NCBI GenBank assembly: GCA_036504815.1
Contig: DASXUN010000020.1
Span: 56,618 to 120,617 of the forward strand
Length of the DNA stretch: 64,000 nt
From: Gemmatimonadaceae bacterium
GTDB lineage: Bacteria; Gemmatimonadota; Gemmatimonadetes; Gemmatimonadales; Gemmatimonadaceae
Direction of reading: 5' to 3'
A model generated the notes under the pieces. That model did not search any database, was not told where the DNA came from, and saw only the letters and a list, made by a program, of their open reading frames with translations. A program made the position numbers and the translations under genes. Positions 50,658 through 61,535 of this stretch are shown piece after piece. How positions within the stretch are numbered: position 1 is the first letter of the stretch; every line of letters begins with the position of its first letter.

Positions 50658-52038
50658 GGACGACCCGCCGAACGAACCCCGCCGGCTCAAGCCCGTTCAC
50701 CCCGCCGGTGTTCACGTAATCTGGATGACCTAACTCCCGGTTGGCCAACCGCTTGCCAAGTTCTACCCCGGGCTGGTCCAATGGGTTCACGCGGTACAGC
50801 GCCCCGGCCAGGGTCGTCGCCTGCATCAGCCACATCATCAGCCCGCCCAGATGCCAGGCATCGGCCGCGCCGAGGGTCAGTGTCATCGACGGCCGTCCGG
50901 CGCGCGCGAGCGCGCTCGCCGTCGCCCGGCACTCGACGTCCAGCAGTTCACCCAGCGTGTGCCCACCGAGGAAGGCGAGCGCCTTCTCGCCCTGTTCAAG
51001 GCGCGGAATCGTGACGTCCTCGGCCGGGTGCTCGAGTCGCAGGAAGGTCACGGTCTTGTCGGCCGGCCCCTCCATGAACAGCTGCACCTGGCTGTGCTGG
51101 TCGGTGGCGCCCACGCTCGCGATTGGCGTCGGCCCCACGTGCAGGCCGTCCGCATCCACCTTGCCGAGCGATTCCGCCCACAGTTGCACGAACCAGGGCG
51201 CGATGTCCCGCAGCGCGTCGCTGTAGGGCATCATCACGTGCATCCCCTGCCCCGCCTGCTCGTGCGCGCGCCACTGGAGCGTCGCAAACAGGCCGGCCAG
51301 GTTGCTGGCGAGCTCGTCGCCCATTGTCGCGTCGCGCATCACCGCCGCGCCGGCGCACAGCGCCTCGACGTCGATGCCACAGAGGGCCGCCGGCAGCGTC
51401 CCCACCGGTGACAGCACGCTGAACCGTCCGCCCACATTCGGCGGCACGTCGAAGACCGGAATCCCGTCGCGCCCCGCGATGGCACGCAGGGCACCCTTGG
51501 CGGGATCGGTCACGAACGCGAGATGCTGCGCCGCGTCGAGCCCGGCGCTCGCCAGGCGCTCCCGCACGACGAGATACTGTGCCAGCGTCTCGATGGTCCC
51601 GCCGGACTTGGAGATCACCACGAAGATCGTGCGCGGCAGCGCCACGAGCGACAGCACGCCCGCGATGGTGCGCGGATCGACGTTGTCGAGCACGTGCAGG
51701 CGCGGCCGGCCGCCGCGTTCCGCCGAAGTGCGCGCGTTCCACGCGGGGGGCAGCAGCGCCGTGCGCAGCGCGATGGCACCCAGCGAGGAGCCGCCAATCC
51801 CCAGCACGACCACGTCATCGTAGCGACCCGCCACCGACTGCGCGAAGGCGACCACCCGCGCGCGCTCGGCAGCCTGCGCTTCCAGCTCCCGGTATCCGTA
51901 CACGCCCGTCGCGGCGATCGCCGACACGGCCTGGTGCGCCGCGCGGAAGCGCTCGCCCAGCGCCCCCCAGTCGTCGTCGCGCACGCCGGCGGCCACCGCC
52001 GGCTCCGTCATCGAGGTCAGATCGAGCGAGAACGCCAT
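50647..52038 (-). CDS. pgi: Glucose-6-phosphate isomerase
   Basis: The 463-residue protein starts at the ATG overlapping the upstream stop (TGATG). It has VVLGIGGSSLGAIALRTAL, the phosphate loop in VVISKSGGTIETLAQ, the catalytic Glu in MPYSDAL..WAESLGK, and DQHSQVQLF with the catalytic His. It interconverts glucose-6-phosphate and fructose-6-phosphate. At 463 residues it is nearer the short bacterial form than the 550-residue type. It is coupled to the metallo-hydrolase and pyk. Confidence 0.94.
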   Translation of the reverse strand: MAFSLDLTSMTEPAVAAGVRDDDWGALGERFRAAHQAVSAIAATGVYGYRELEAQAAERARVVAFAQSVAGRYDDVVVLGIGGSSLGAIALRTALLPPAWNARTSAERGGRPRLHVLDNVDPRTIAGVLSLVALPRTIFVVISKSGGTIETLAQYLVVRERLASAGLDAAQHLAFVTDPAKGALRAIAGRDGIPVFDVPPNVGGRFSVLSPVGTLPAALCGIDVEALCAGAAVMRDATMGDELASNLAGLFATLQWRAHEQAGQGMHVMMPYSDALRDIAPWFVQLWAESLGKVDADGLHVGPTPIASVGATDQHSQVQLFMEGPADKTVTFLRLEHPAEDVTIPRLEQGEKALAFLGGHTLGELLDVECRATASALARAGRPSMTLTLGAADAWHLGGLMMWLMQATTLAGALYRVNPLDQPGVELGKRLANRELGHPDYVNTGGVNGLEPAGFVRRVVHLG

Positions 52039-52807
52039 CAGCACTCCACCACGAGGCCGTCAAAGGCCGGCTGGATGTCAGGAGGAAGTTCGGCCGCGAG
52101 CGCGGCATGGAGGTTGTCGTGCGTCAGGTGGGTGAGCCACGTCTGCCGCGCGCCGACGCGGCGCGCCACGTCCACCGCCTCGCCGAGGCTCAGGTGCGTG
52201 GGGTGCGACGTGCGGAAAAGCGCGTTGATCACGAGCACCTCGGCGCCGGCCATGAGCGCGAAGGCCGGCTCGGGGATCATCTTCGCGTCGGTCACGTACG
52301 CGAGTGCGCCGATGCGGTAGCCGAAGACGCGCCAGCGGCCGTGCGGCACCTCGATGGGCGTCACCTCGGCGTCGCCGATGCGCGCCGTGACGCCAGGCTC
52401 GAGCGCCATCGCCAGCCCCTCGGGCTTGTACGTCCCCGGCATCGGCCGAATGCTGTCGTCGAAGATGTACGGGAACTTCGTGTGCAGCGTCGCGAGCGTC
52501 TCGGCCGGCCCGTAGATCGGCATGGCCCCTTCGCGGCGCACAGAGATCGCCCGGATGTCGTCGAGCCCGTGCGTGTGATCGGCGTGGTCATGCGTGAAGA
52601 GCACCGCGTCCACGTCATGGATGCCCGTGGCGATCAGCTGCAGCCGCAACTCGGGCGGCGTGTCGATCAGGAGGCGGGTGTGCCCCACCTCGACGACGGC
52701 GCCGACGCGCGTGCGCTTGTCTCGCGGATCCCCGGACCGGCACACCGCGCAGGCGCACCCGACCACCGGGACACCGAAGCTGGTGCCGGTGCCGAGGAAC
52801 GTGAGCT

Positions 52808-52811
<4 letters not shown>
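52038..52811 (-). CDS. MBL-fold metallo-hydrolase, PhnP-like
   Basis: The 257-residue protein starts KLTFLGTGTSFGVPVVGCAC and has the HxHxDH motif in FTHDHADHTHGLD, with GCACAVC as an extra zinc knuckle typical of PhnP-like phosphodiesterases. DAKMIPEP and THLTHDN supply further metal ligands. It may act on cyclic phosphates or nucleotides; the actual substrate is unknown. ATG overlaps the pyk stop by four bases and its stop overlaps the pgi start, so it is inside the glycolytic operon. Confidence 0.88.
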
Positions 52812-54217
<1,406 letters not shown>

Positions 54218-54227
54218 CGGCTCCACC

Positions 54228-55370
54228 TCAGCGGCTGGCGGCGACGGGGCGGCCAAGCACGGCCGCCTTCGCCTCGAGTCCGGCGAGCAGGGCGTCGAAC
54301 GACTTCTGAAACGACGCGAGCCCCTCGTAGAGCAGTTGCTCCGTCACCTGGCGCACCGAGATGCCCGCCGCCTCCACCGCGTCGAGCGCGCGCTCGGCGC
54401 CGGGAATGTCGGTGTCGATGGTGCGCCGCGTCTCGCCATGATCACGGAACGCCTCCAGCGTGGCCGGCGGCAGCGTGTTCACCGTCTGCGGGCCCACCAG
54501 CTCTTCGACGTAGATGACGTCGCGATAGGACGGATTCTTGGTGGAGGTGCTCGCCCACAGCGGCCGCTGCACGCGCGCGCCGCGCGCGGCCAGCGCCGCC
54601 CACCGCGCGCTGCCGAACTGATGCGTGAAGAGCCGGTAGGCGAGCTTGGCGTTGGCCACCGCCGCCTTGCCCTTGAGCGCGTCGGCCGTCGCCGCGCCGA
54701 GGGTCCCCGCCTTCACCATCGCATCGAAGCGCTTGTCGATCTCGGTATCGACGCGGCTGACGAAGAACGACGCCACGCTGGCGACGGGACTGAGCGGCGC
54801 GCCCGCCGCGGCACGCGCCTCGAGACCGGACAGGTAGGCCTCGATGACGCGGGCGTAGGCCTCGACGGCGAAGAGCAGCGTCACGTTCACGTTGATGCCA
54901 TCGGCGATCAGTTGCCGCAGGGCGATGGCCCCCGCGTCGGTCCCCGGCACCTTGATCATCACGTTCGGCCGATCCACCAGCGTCCACAGATGCCGCGCCT
55001 CGCGGATGGTCCCCTCGGCGTCGTTCGCCACGTTGGGCGACACTTCCAGGGAGACGTAGCCGTCAACGCCCTCCGTGCTGTCGTAGACGGCCCGGAACAG
55101 GTCGCACGCCGCCCGCACGTCGGTGGACGCCAGCGCCTCGAAGAGCTGCCACGCCGACGTCGCGCCGGTCAGGTCGGCCACCTGCGCGTCGTACGCCGTC
55201 CCCTGGGCCAGGGCCTTCTCGAAGATCGCGGGGTTGGAGGTCATCCCGGTGAGCACGTCGTCGCGGATGCGGCGCGCCAGCTCCCCGTTGAGCAGCATTG
55301 GGCGGTCGATGTAGTCGAGCCAGAGGCTCTGTCCGGCATCGTGCAATGCCTGGAGGCGCGGTGCGGGCAT
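54228..55370 (-). CDS. tal: Transaldolase
   Basis: From the ATG at 55370 the protein has 380 residues, the length of the long (actinobacterial/cyanobacterial-type) transaldolases. SLWLDYIDRPML, TGMTSNPAIFEKAL and the Schiff-base lysine in VMIKVPGTDAG mark the family. It transfers a three-carbon unit between pentose-phosphate sugars. The pairing with pyk, pgi and fba links glycolysis with the pentose phosphate pathway. Confidence 0.94.
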   Translation of the reverse strand: MPAPRLQALHDAGQSLWLDYIDRPMLLNGELARRIRDDVLTGMTSNPAIFEKALAQGTAYDAQVADLTGATSAWQLFEALASTDVRAACDLFRAVYDSTEGVDGYVSLEVSPNVANDAEGTIREARHLWTLVDRPNVMIKVPGTDAGAIALRQLIADGINVNVTLLFAVEAYARVIEAYLSGLEARAAAGAPLSPVASVASFFVSRVDTEIDKRFDAMVKAGTLGAATADALKGKAAVANAKLAYRLFTHQFGSARWAALAARGARVQRPLWASTSTKNPSYRDVIYVEELVGPQTVNTLPPATLEAFRDHGETRRTIDTDIPGAERALDAVEAAGISVRQVTEQLLYEGLASFQKSFDALLAGLEAKAAVLGRPVAASR

Positions 55371-55395
55371 AGTATGGGCGTCGGTGGCAAGTGAA

Positions 55396-55421
55396 AGGGG
55401 GCGGCCTTGGCCGCGCCCCCT
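55396..55421 (-). terminator. Terminator between the DUF2911 gene and tal
   Basis: On the minus strand, AGGGGGCGCGGCC folds on GGCCGCCCCCT with a two-base bulge, followed by TTTCACTT. It separates the DUF2911 gene from the tal operon. Confidence 0.72.
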
Positions 55422-55426
55422 GAAAC

Positions 55427-55990
55427 TTACTTCGTCGACCAGCCGGTGGAGAGTTCGAGCTTCCCCCACGCGATGGTCAGCGTTCCCTTGGGCGCCTGGT
55501 CCCCGGCCGGCACCAGGGCAATCTGGAGCGACTCGCGGGTCTCTCCCAGCGTCCTGGCCGTCAAGGGAACGCGAGCCAAGTCCTTTGTCTGGTCATATTC
55601 CGTGCCCCACTGGCCGGTGTTGCGGTTGATGATGAGGTCGTACCCCTTGTCGGTGCGGATGGTATAGAGCGAGTAGGCGCCCTTGGCGACATTCGCCCCG
55701 CCGATGACGAGGTCGACGTCGGTCGTCAGGGTCGTCGAGCTGTTGGCACCGGTGCGCCAGATGGTGCCCGCCTTGGCGAGTTCGATGGGCACGTCCCGGC
55801 CGCGGGCGTGCGGCTGGCCGTAGTCGATCTTCACCACCAGCGCCTTGGGCGCGGGTTGACCGGCGACGCGCGGGGGAGACAGCGCGATCTCCGTGGTGGC
55901 GCGGCCGCTGAGCGCGGCGCGCAGCGGCGTCTGCGCGGAAGCCAGCGTCGGGGCCAGGAAGGCGAGGGCAAGCAGGGAACGACAGGACAT
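55427..55990 (-). CDS. Exported DUF2911 protein
   Basis: The ATG at 55990 (GGAG upstream) gives 187 residues. A signal peptide ends at SAQTP near residue 20. The body has KIDYGQPHARGRDV, IWRTGANSSTTLTTDVDL and KGAYSLYTIRTDKGYDLIIN, which are DUF2911 hallmarks. The family is exported and common in Bacteroidota and Gemmatimonadota; function is unknown. It is divergent from serA, with 137 bases of gap and no clear promoter. Confidence 0.85.
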   Translation of the reverse strand: MSCRSLLALAFLAPTLASAQTPLRAALSGRATTEIALSPPRVAGQPAPKALVVKIDYGQPHARGRDVPIELAKAGTIWRTGANSSTTLTTDVDLVIGGANVAKGAYSLYTIRTDKGYDLIINRNTGQWGTEYDQTKDLARVPLTARTLGETRESLQIALVPAGDQAPKGTLTIAWGKLELSTGWSTK

Positions 55991-56127
55991 GACACGCTCC
56001 ACGTCGGGTTCAGACGTCGGGTTGGGTGGCACCGGCAAGGTGAACCACGGGGTCGGGTGGACCGCTCGAGACTATCGAATCCTCTCGCTCCAGTCGCGGC
56101 GGCGCAACCCGTTCGGCAAATTGAGAC

Positions 56128-57738
56128 ATGCCCCTGAAGATCCTGGTCACCGATGAGATCGACGCCGAAGGCGTCGCCCTGCTGCGCGCCGTCCCGCGAT
56201 TCGACGTCGATGAGCAACCCACGCTCCCGGCGCCCGACCTGCTCGAGCGCATCGACCAGTACGACGCGATGATCGGTCGCAGCGCCACCAAGGTGACGGC
56301 GGCGCTGCTCCGCCGGGCGACCCGCCTGAAAGTCGTCGGACGGGCCGGTGTCGGCGTGGACAACATCGCGATGGACGTCGCCACGGAATTGGGCATCGCG
56401 GTCATCAACGCCCCGGCCGGCAATACCGTCGCGGTGGCCGAGCTGTTCTTCGGCGGCGTTATCTCGCTGCTGCGCCACCTCACGCGCGCCGACCATTCGA
56501 TGCACGAGGGGCGCTGGGAGCGCTCGGAGCTCCTGGGCACCGAGCTGCGCGGCAAGTCGCTTGGCATCGTCGGGCTCGGGCGCATCGGCAGCGAAGTGGC
56601 GCAGCGCGCGCACGCCTTCGGAATGGACGTGCATGCCTACGACCCCTACGTCGGCGAGGAGCGCTTTGCCGCGCTGCGCGTGAAGCGCGCCCCCACGCTC
56701 GACGCGCTGCTCGATGAAGCCCAGTTCCTCACGGTGCACGTCCCCCTGACGGACGAGACCACCGGCATGATCGACGCGCGGGCGCTGGCCCGGCTGCGCC
56801 CCGGCGCCATCGTCGTGAACATGGCGCGCGGCGGGATCGTGGACGACGACGCCCTGCGCGCATCGCTCGATCGCGGCCACCTGGGGGGCGCCGTGCTCGA
56901 CGTCTACCTGAAGGAGCCGCTCACGGGCGACCATCCGTTCCGTCCGTACCCCAACGTCGTGCTCCTGCCGCACATCGGCGCGTCGTCCGCCGAGGCGCAG
57001 CGCAACGTGGCCGTGGACGCCTGCGCGGCGGTGCGGGACGCGCTGCTCAACAACGACCTCTCGCGCTCGCTCAACGGCGCCCTCGCCGGCGAGGACGCGG
57101 CGACGCTCGGTCCCGCCCTGCTGCTCGCCCGCCGCGCGGCAACGGTGGCGCGCGCCCTGCTCGCCGGGCGCGGCGCCACGGCCATCGAGACGCTGACGCT
57201 CAAGACCGGCGACGACCTGACGGCGAGCGCGGGCGCCCTGCTTGCCGCGGCCGCCGCCGGGATGCTCGAAGGGGTCGTGGAACAGGAGCGCCTGAACCTC
57301 ATCAACGCCCGCGGGCTCGCCACGGCGCGCGGCATCGTCCTCGCGCACGGCGAGGGCGGATTCGCGCCGCATTCGCGCGCCATCGAGGTGCGCCTCACCG
57401 CCGGCGAGCAGTCCATGCGCATCGGGGGTGTCGCGGCGCTCGACTTCACGCCGCGGCTCACCCGCATCGGCGACTTCCACGTCGATGTCGCGCCCCGCGG
57501 CACGCTGCTGGTGCTCACCAACCACGACGTCCCCGGCGTCATCGGGCGCGTCGGCACCGCACTGGCCGACGCCGGCGTCAACATCGCCGAGTATCACCAG
57601 GCGCGGCTCGCGGCGGGTGGCGAGGCGCTGGCCGTCATCACCATCGATGGCACCCCGCCGGCGCACGTGCGCGAGATGCTCACCGCGCTGCGCGATGTGC
57701 GCAGCGCCACCCTCGTCCGTTTCGGGGGCGACGCGTGA
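56128..57738 (+). CDS. serA: D-3-phosphoglycerate dehydrogenase
   Basis: The 536-residue protein is the long SerA type: NAD domain with LGIVGLGRIGSEVA, catalytic VPLTDETTGMID and HIGASSAEAQ, an intervening domain, and a C-terminal ACT domain (LLVLTNHDVPGVIGRVGTAL) that in other bacteria binds serine for feedback. It starts the phosphorylated serine pathway. The last base pairs overlap the FAD-oxidase gene (GTGA), and that gene heads into serB and the aminotransferase. Confidence 0.95.
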   Translation: MPLKILVTDEIDAEGVALLRAVPRFDVDEQPTLPAPDLLERIDQYDAMIGRSATKVTAALLRRATRLKVVGRAGVGVDNIAMDVATELGIAVINAPAGNTVAVAELFFGGVISLLRHLTRADHSMHEGRWERSELLGTELRGKSLGIVGLGRIGSEVAQRAHAFGMDVHAYDPYVGEERFAALRVKRAPTLDALLDEAQFLTVHVPLTDETTGMIDARALARLRPGAIVVNMARGGIVDDDALRASLDRGHLGGAVLDVYLKEPLTGDHPFRPYPNVVLLPHIGASSAEAQRNVAVDACAAVRDALLNNDLSRSLNGALAGEDAATLGPALLLARRAATVARALLAGRGATAIETLTLKTGDDLTASAGALLAAAAAGMLEGVVEQERLNLINARGLATARGIVLAHGEGGFAPHSRAIEVRLTAGEQSMRIGGVAALDFTPRLTRIGDFHVDVAPRGTLLVLTNHDVPGVIGRVGTALADAGVNIAEYHQARLAAGGEALAVITIDGTPPAHVREMLTALRDVRSATLVRFGGDA

Positions 57739-59099
57739 GCCTGGACCTGCTGCGCGATCCGGCGGCGCTCGAGAGCTACGCGCGCGACGTCTCCGGGCTG
57801 CGTGCCCTGCCGGAAGCGGTCGCCCGTCCCGAGTCGGCGGGCGAGGTGCAGGACCTGATGTGCCGCGCGGCCGCCGATGGGGTGTGCGTCACCGCTGCCG
57901 GCTCGCAGACGAGCACGACGGGCGCGTCCGTCGCCGCACGCGGCTGGCTGCTCTCCACGCGCGCGATGTCGCGAATACTCGACATCGACATCGCCCGCCG
58001 CGTGGCGCGCGTGGAGCCCGGCGTCCTCATCGGCGACCTGCAGCGCGCCTGCGCGGGCGACGGCCTGTTCTTCGCGCCGGATCCGACGAGCGAGGAGGAG
58101 TGCACGATCGGCGGCGCGATCGGCTGCAACGCGTCGGGACCGCGCACGCTGGCCTATGGGCCGACGCGGCGTCACGTGCGCGCCCTCACGGCGGTGCTGG
58201 CCGACGGCGCCAACTTCCAGGTCCGCCGCAGCGACGTGGAGAAGAACACCGTCGGCTACCAGTTGGCGCACGATCCGGTGGACTGGTTCGTCGGGAGCGA
58301 AGGGACGCTCGGCATCGTGACCGAGGCCGAGATCGCGCTGCTCCCCATCCCGCCGCGCGTGCTCGGACTGGGCGTGCCGTTCCCCGACGAGGCGCGCGCC
58401 CTCGCCTTCATCGTCGCCGCCCGGCAGACCCCGGCGGTGCGTCCGCGCTGCCTCGAGTATTTCGACCGCGAGTCCTTCGCCATCGCCCGCGTCGCCATGG
58501 ACGATGCCGCGTGGGCGCCGGCCGCGGGGGCGCTGGTCTACACCGAGGACGCCGGCGACGGCGAGGCGCCGCTGGACGACTGGCTCGCGCTCGCCGAGCG
58601 CTTTGGCGCCAACGCCGGCGACGTGCGCGCCTTCGACGGGGAGCAGGCGTTGCGCGAGGCGCGCCGTCTGCGCCACGCGCTCCCCGCCGCGATGCACGAG
58701 CGCACGGCGCCGTTCCTGGCGCAGGGCGGCCGCCGCATGAGCACGGACTGGGCGGTCCCCTATCCGCTCGCCGCCGCGGCGCTCACCGAGGCGCGGCGCA
58801 TCGCCGACGCGCATCACCTGCCGCCGGCCGTGACCTACGGGCATCTCGGCAACGGACACCCGCACCAGAACTTCGTCGCGCGCGATCCCGACGACGTGAA
58901 GCGCATCGAGCGCGCCGTCGGGGAGACGCTGCACGCCGTCATCGCGATGGGCGGCACGGTGGCCGCCGAGCACGGCATCGGCAAGATCAAGAGCAAGTGG
59001 CTCTCCCTGCAGGCCAGCCCGCGGCAGGTGGCGCTGATGACGGCCCTCAAGCGCGAGTTTGATCCGGAGCATCGGCTCGCTCCCGGGAACATTCTGTGA
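57735..59099 (+). CDS. FAD-linked D-2-hydroxyacid dehydrogenase, GlcD/D2HGDH-like
   Basis: The 454-residue protein has the FAD-binding domain (GSQTSTTGASVA, then the pyrophosphate stretch EEECTIGGAIGCNASGPRTL and VGSEGTLGIVTEAE) and the C-terminal oxidase part with HLGNGHPHQNF and AEHGIGKIKSKWL. This is the GlcD/D-lactate/D-2-hydroxyglutarate dehydrogenase family. In Pseudomonas, a D2HG dehydrogenase reoxidises 2-hydroxyglutarate made by SerA; position between serA and serB makes that role likely here (inference). It overlaps both neighbours by four bases. Confidence 0.88.
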   Translation: MSLDLLRDPAALESYARDVSGLRALPEAVARPESAGEVQDLMCRAAADGVCVTAAGSQTSTTGASVAARGWLLSTRAMSRILDIDIARRVARVEPGVLIGDLQRACAGDGLFFAPDPTSEEECTIGGAIGCNASGPRTLAYGPTRRHVRALTAVLADGANFQVRRSDVEKNTVGYQLAHDPVDWFVGSEGTLGIVTEAEIALLPIPPRVLGLGVPFPDEARALAFIVAARQTPAVRPRCLEYFDRESFAIARVAMDDAAWAPAAGALVYTEDAGDGEAPLDDWLALAERFGANAGDVRAFDGEQALREARRLRHALPAAMHERTAPFLAQGGRRMSTDWAVPYPLAAAALTEARRIADAHHLPPAVTYGHLGNGHPHQNFVARDPDDVKRIERAVGETLHAVIAMGGTVAAEHGIGKIKSKWLSLQASPRQVALMTALKREFDPEHRLAPGNIL

Positions 59100-59740
59100 G
59101 GCGCTACGCCTCGGTCGTGCTCGACGCCGACTCGACGATTGCCGGCATCGAGGGGATCGACTGGCTGGCCGCGCAGCGCGGGCCGGAGGTCCAGCGCGCG
59201 GTCGAGGCGCTGACGCATCGCGCGATGAACGGCGAGCTGGCGCTGGAGGACGTCTACGGCGAGCGGTTGCGCGTCATCGGCGCCACCGACGAGGACCTCG
59301 TGGCCCTCGCCCTCGCGTACCGGCGCTCGGTCGCGCCGGGCGCGGCCGACGCCATCACGGCGCTGCGCGCGGCGGGCATCGCGGTGCACGTGATCAGCGG
59401 CGGGCTGCGTCCTGCCCTCCTCCCGATGACCCGCGCCCTCGGGGTCGAGGACGCGTGCGTGCACGCCGTGGATCCCGTGCGCGACGCGACCGACCGGCTG
59501 ACGTCGGCCGCGCCGACGCCGCTCACCACGCAGGCTGGCAAGTGCGACGTCGTGCGCCAACTCTCCCTGCCGCGTCCCATCCTGGCGGTGGGCGACGGCG
59601 CCACCGACCTGGCGATGGCTCCCGCCGTGGACGCCTTCGCCGCTTACATTGGATTCGTGCGCCGCGATGCCGTCGTCGCCGGCGCCGCGCTGGTTCTCGA
59701 TTCGTTCGCCGCCCTCGTCGCCCACGCCCTCTCCGCATGA
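59096..59740 (+). CDS. serB: HAD-family phosphoserine phosphatase-like enzyme
   Basis: The 214-residue protein starts at GTG overlapping the previous stop. HAD motifs are complete: VLDADSTIAG (nucleophile and acid Asp), ISGG (motif II), KCD (motif III Lys) and VGDGATDLAM (motif IV). The DxDST form and length fit SerB. It removes phosphate from phosphoserine. It overlaps the aminotransferase by four bases (ATGA). Confidence 0.9.
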   Translation: MRRYASVVLDADSTIAGIEGIDWLAAQRGPEVQRAVEALTHRAMNGELALEDVYGERLRVIGATDEDLVALALAYRRSVAPGAADAITALRAAGIAVHVISGGLRPALLPMTRALGVEDACVHAVDPVRDATDRLTSAAPTPLTTQAGKCDVVRQLSLPRPILAVGDGATDLAMAPAVDAFAAYIGFVRRDAVVAGAALVLDSFAALVAHALSA

Positions 59741-60831
59741 ACGCGCCTGCCTTCGGCACCTTCTTCCTTCCCGGCCCCACGGAAGTGCGTCCCGAGATTC
59801 TCGCGGCGATGCTGCGCCCAATGATCTCGCATCGCAGTCCCGAGTTCGAGGCGCTGTACGCCCACTGCGACGAGGGACTGCGCCGCGTCTTCCGCACCAC
59901 GCGCCCCGTTTACATCAGCAGCTCGTCGGCCACGGGGCTGATGGAAGCGGCCATTCGCAACGCCCCCGCCGGGCCCATCCTTTCGCTGGTCAACGGCGCC
60001 TTCTCGGCGCGCTTCGCCGACATCGCCCGCGCGTGCGGCCGCACCGTGCAGGCGCTCGAAGTGCCGTACGGCGAGATCGTCCCCCTCGAGACGGTGGAGC
60101 AGGCCCTGCGCGCGCGACGGTTTGCCGCGGTCACCGCCGCACATTCGGAGACGTCGACCGGCGCCGCGCAGGACGTGCAGGCCATCGCCGAACTCGCGCA
60201 CGCCAACGGCGCGTTCTCGCTCATTGATTCCGTGTCGGGAATGGGCGGGATGCCGGTGGAGACCGACGCCTGGTCGCTCGACTTCGTCCTCACGGGCTCG
60301 CAGAAGGCGCTCGCCCTGCCGCCAGGTCTCGCCTTTGCCTGCGCGAGCGACCGCTACCTGACCGCCGCCAGGGAAGCACCGTCGCGCGGACGTTACTTCG
60401 ACATCGCGGAGTTCGCGCAGTACGCCGCGAAGCGCCAGACCCCCAGTACGCCCGCGGTCTCGCTCTTCTACGCGCTCGAGGCGCAGATGACGGCGATCGG
60501 GCCGACCGGCATGGAGTGCCGTTGGGCGCGACACGCCGCGATGTCCTCGGCGACACACGCCTGGGTGGAGCATCAGCGCCTCGAAGGCCGGTTGGAGGGG
60601 ATCCTGGCGCCCGCGGGCGCACGCAGCGCCACGGTGACGGTCGTCCGGACGCCTGCCACGGTGGATGCGCGCGACGTGGTGGACGCGGTCGCGAAGCGCG
60701 GCCTCACGCTCGGCGGTGGCTACGGCAAGCTCGCGGCGAACACCTTCCGCATCGGCCACATGGGCGATCACACCGTCGAGACGGTGTCGCGCCTGCTCGA
60801 CGTGATCACCGAGGTGCTCGCGGCGAAGTAG
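59737..60831 (+). CDS. Class V aminotransferase, SerC-replacing or serine/alanine-glyoxylate type
   Basis: The 364-residue PLP enzyme opens FFLPGPTEVRPEILAAM and has the PLP lysine in LTGSQKALALPPG. This subgroup includes alanine-glyoxylate and serine-pyruvate aminotransferases and, in some bacteria, the phosphoserine aminotransferase that replaces SerC. Its place in a serA-serB operon argues for phosphoserine formation (inference). A terminator lies after the stop. Confidence 0.88.
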   Translation: MNAPAFGTFFLPGPTEVRPEILAAMLRPMISHRSPEFEALYAHCDEGLRRVFRTTRPVYISSSSATGLMEAAIRNAPAGPILSLVNGAFSARFADIARACGRTVQALEVPYGEIVPLETVEQALRARRFAAVTAAHSETSTGAAQDVQAIAELAHANGAFSLIDSVSGMGGMPVETDAWSLDFVLTGSQKALALPPGLAFACASDRYLTAAREAPSRGRYFDIAEFAQYAAKRQTPSTPAVSLFYALEAQMTAIGPTGMECRWARHAAMSSATHAWVEHQRLEGRLEGILAPAGARSATVTVVRTPATVDARDVVDAVAKRGLTLGGGYGKLAANTFRIGHMGDHTVETVSRLLDVITEVLAAK

Positions 60832-60860
60832 GGCGAGGGCCGCGCGCGGCGGCCTTCGCC
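60832..60860. terminator. Hairpin between the serine operon and the SRPBCC gene
   Basis: GGCGAGGGCCGC pairs with GCGGCCTTCGCC with one mismatch, loop of five. It starts at the stop of the plus-strand gene and is followed by ATTTGCAC; the convergent SRPBCC gene could share it. Confidence 0.65.
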
Positions 60861-60903
60861 ATTTGCACACCAAGCGTCGCGCTCCACGCGTCGCGCGTCG
60901 CGC

Positions 60904-61422
60904 TCAGTCCGCGGACGGCGCCTCGCGCGCGATTTGCACCGGCGATATCACCACGTCCGATCGGCCCGGCGCGAGCAGCTGCGCCACGGTTTCCTGGCGA
61001 TGCGCGAAGATCCGGCGCAGCGTGCGGTGCACGAAGGGCGCCGCGACGTCACCGAGCGGCGCGAACGGCAGCCGGAAGCGCACATGGTCGTCAATGCGCG
61101 TGCCGCCGGGAACGGCAACGCAGCGGTGCTCGTGCACCCATTCCGCGTACGGTCCTTTCACCTGCTCGTCAATGAACCGGTGCGGGGGCTCCCAGGCGCT
61201 GATCAGCGTGCGCCACCGCATCGGCAGTCCGTGCAGCCCGATCGTGTAGTCAATCAGCGCGCCCGCACGCATGGCCACCGGCATCGGCGTCCGGATCTCG
61301 AACCGAAGCTCCGGCGGCGTGATGCGCCCCAGATTCGACGCGTCGGCGAAGAACGCGAAGGTCTCGTCGAGCGTCCGCGGGACGGTCAGGGAGGTGGTGA
61401 GGTGCCAGGCGCGAGAGGTCAT
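60904..61422 (-). CDS. SRPBCC ligand-binding domain protein (COG4276-like)
   Basis: The 172-residue protein is a single START/SRPBCC fold: VPRTLDETFAFFADASNLGRI, ITPPELRFEI and WEPPHRFIDEQVKGPYAEWVHEH. This COG4276-type family is often near light-responsive genes such as photolyases and LitR/CarH regulators. Ligand is unknown. It is divergent from the CarH-like gene across a 113-base gap. Confidence 0.85.
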   Translation of the reverse strand: MTSRAWHLTTSLTVPRTLDETFAFFADASNLGRITPPELRFEIRTPMPVAMRAGALIDYTIGLHGLPMRWRTLISAWEPPHRFIDEQVKGPYAEWVHEHRCVAVPGGTRIDDHVRFRLPFAPLGDVAAPFVHRTLRRIFAHRQETVAQLLAPGRSDVVISPVQIAREAPSAD

Positions 61423-61535
61423 TCAAGCCGGAAACCGTTTCGGGGGGAGTTGCGTTGACAAGCCAGAGGCAGTTGGGTTCTTGTTGAACGCCCGACTTCG
61501 CCGCCGCAGTTCCCGTCCTCACTGGAACCATCCTC

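Noticed and set aside
61423..61535. Cobalamin riboswitch before the CarH-like gene
   Set aside because: The gap is too short and the B12-box consensus is not seen.
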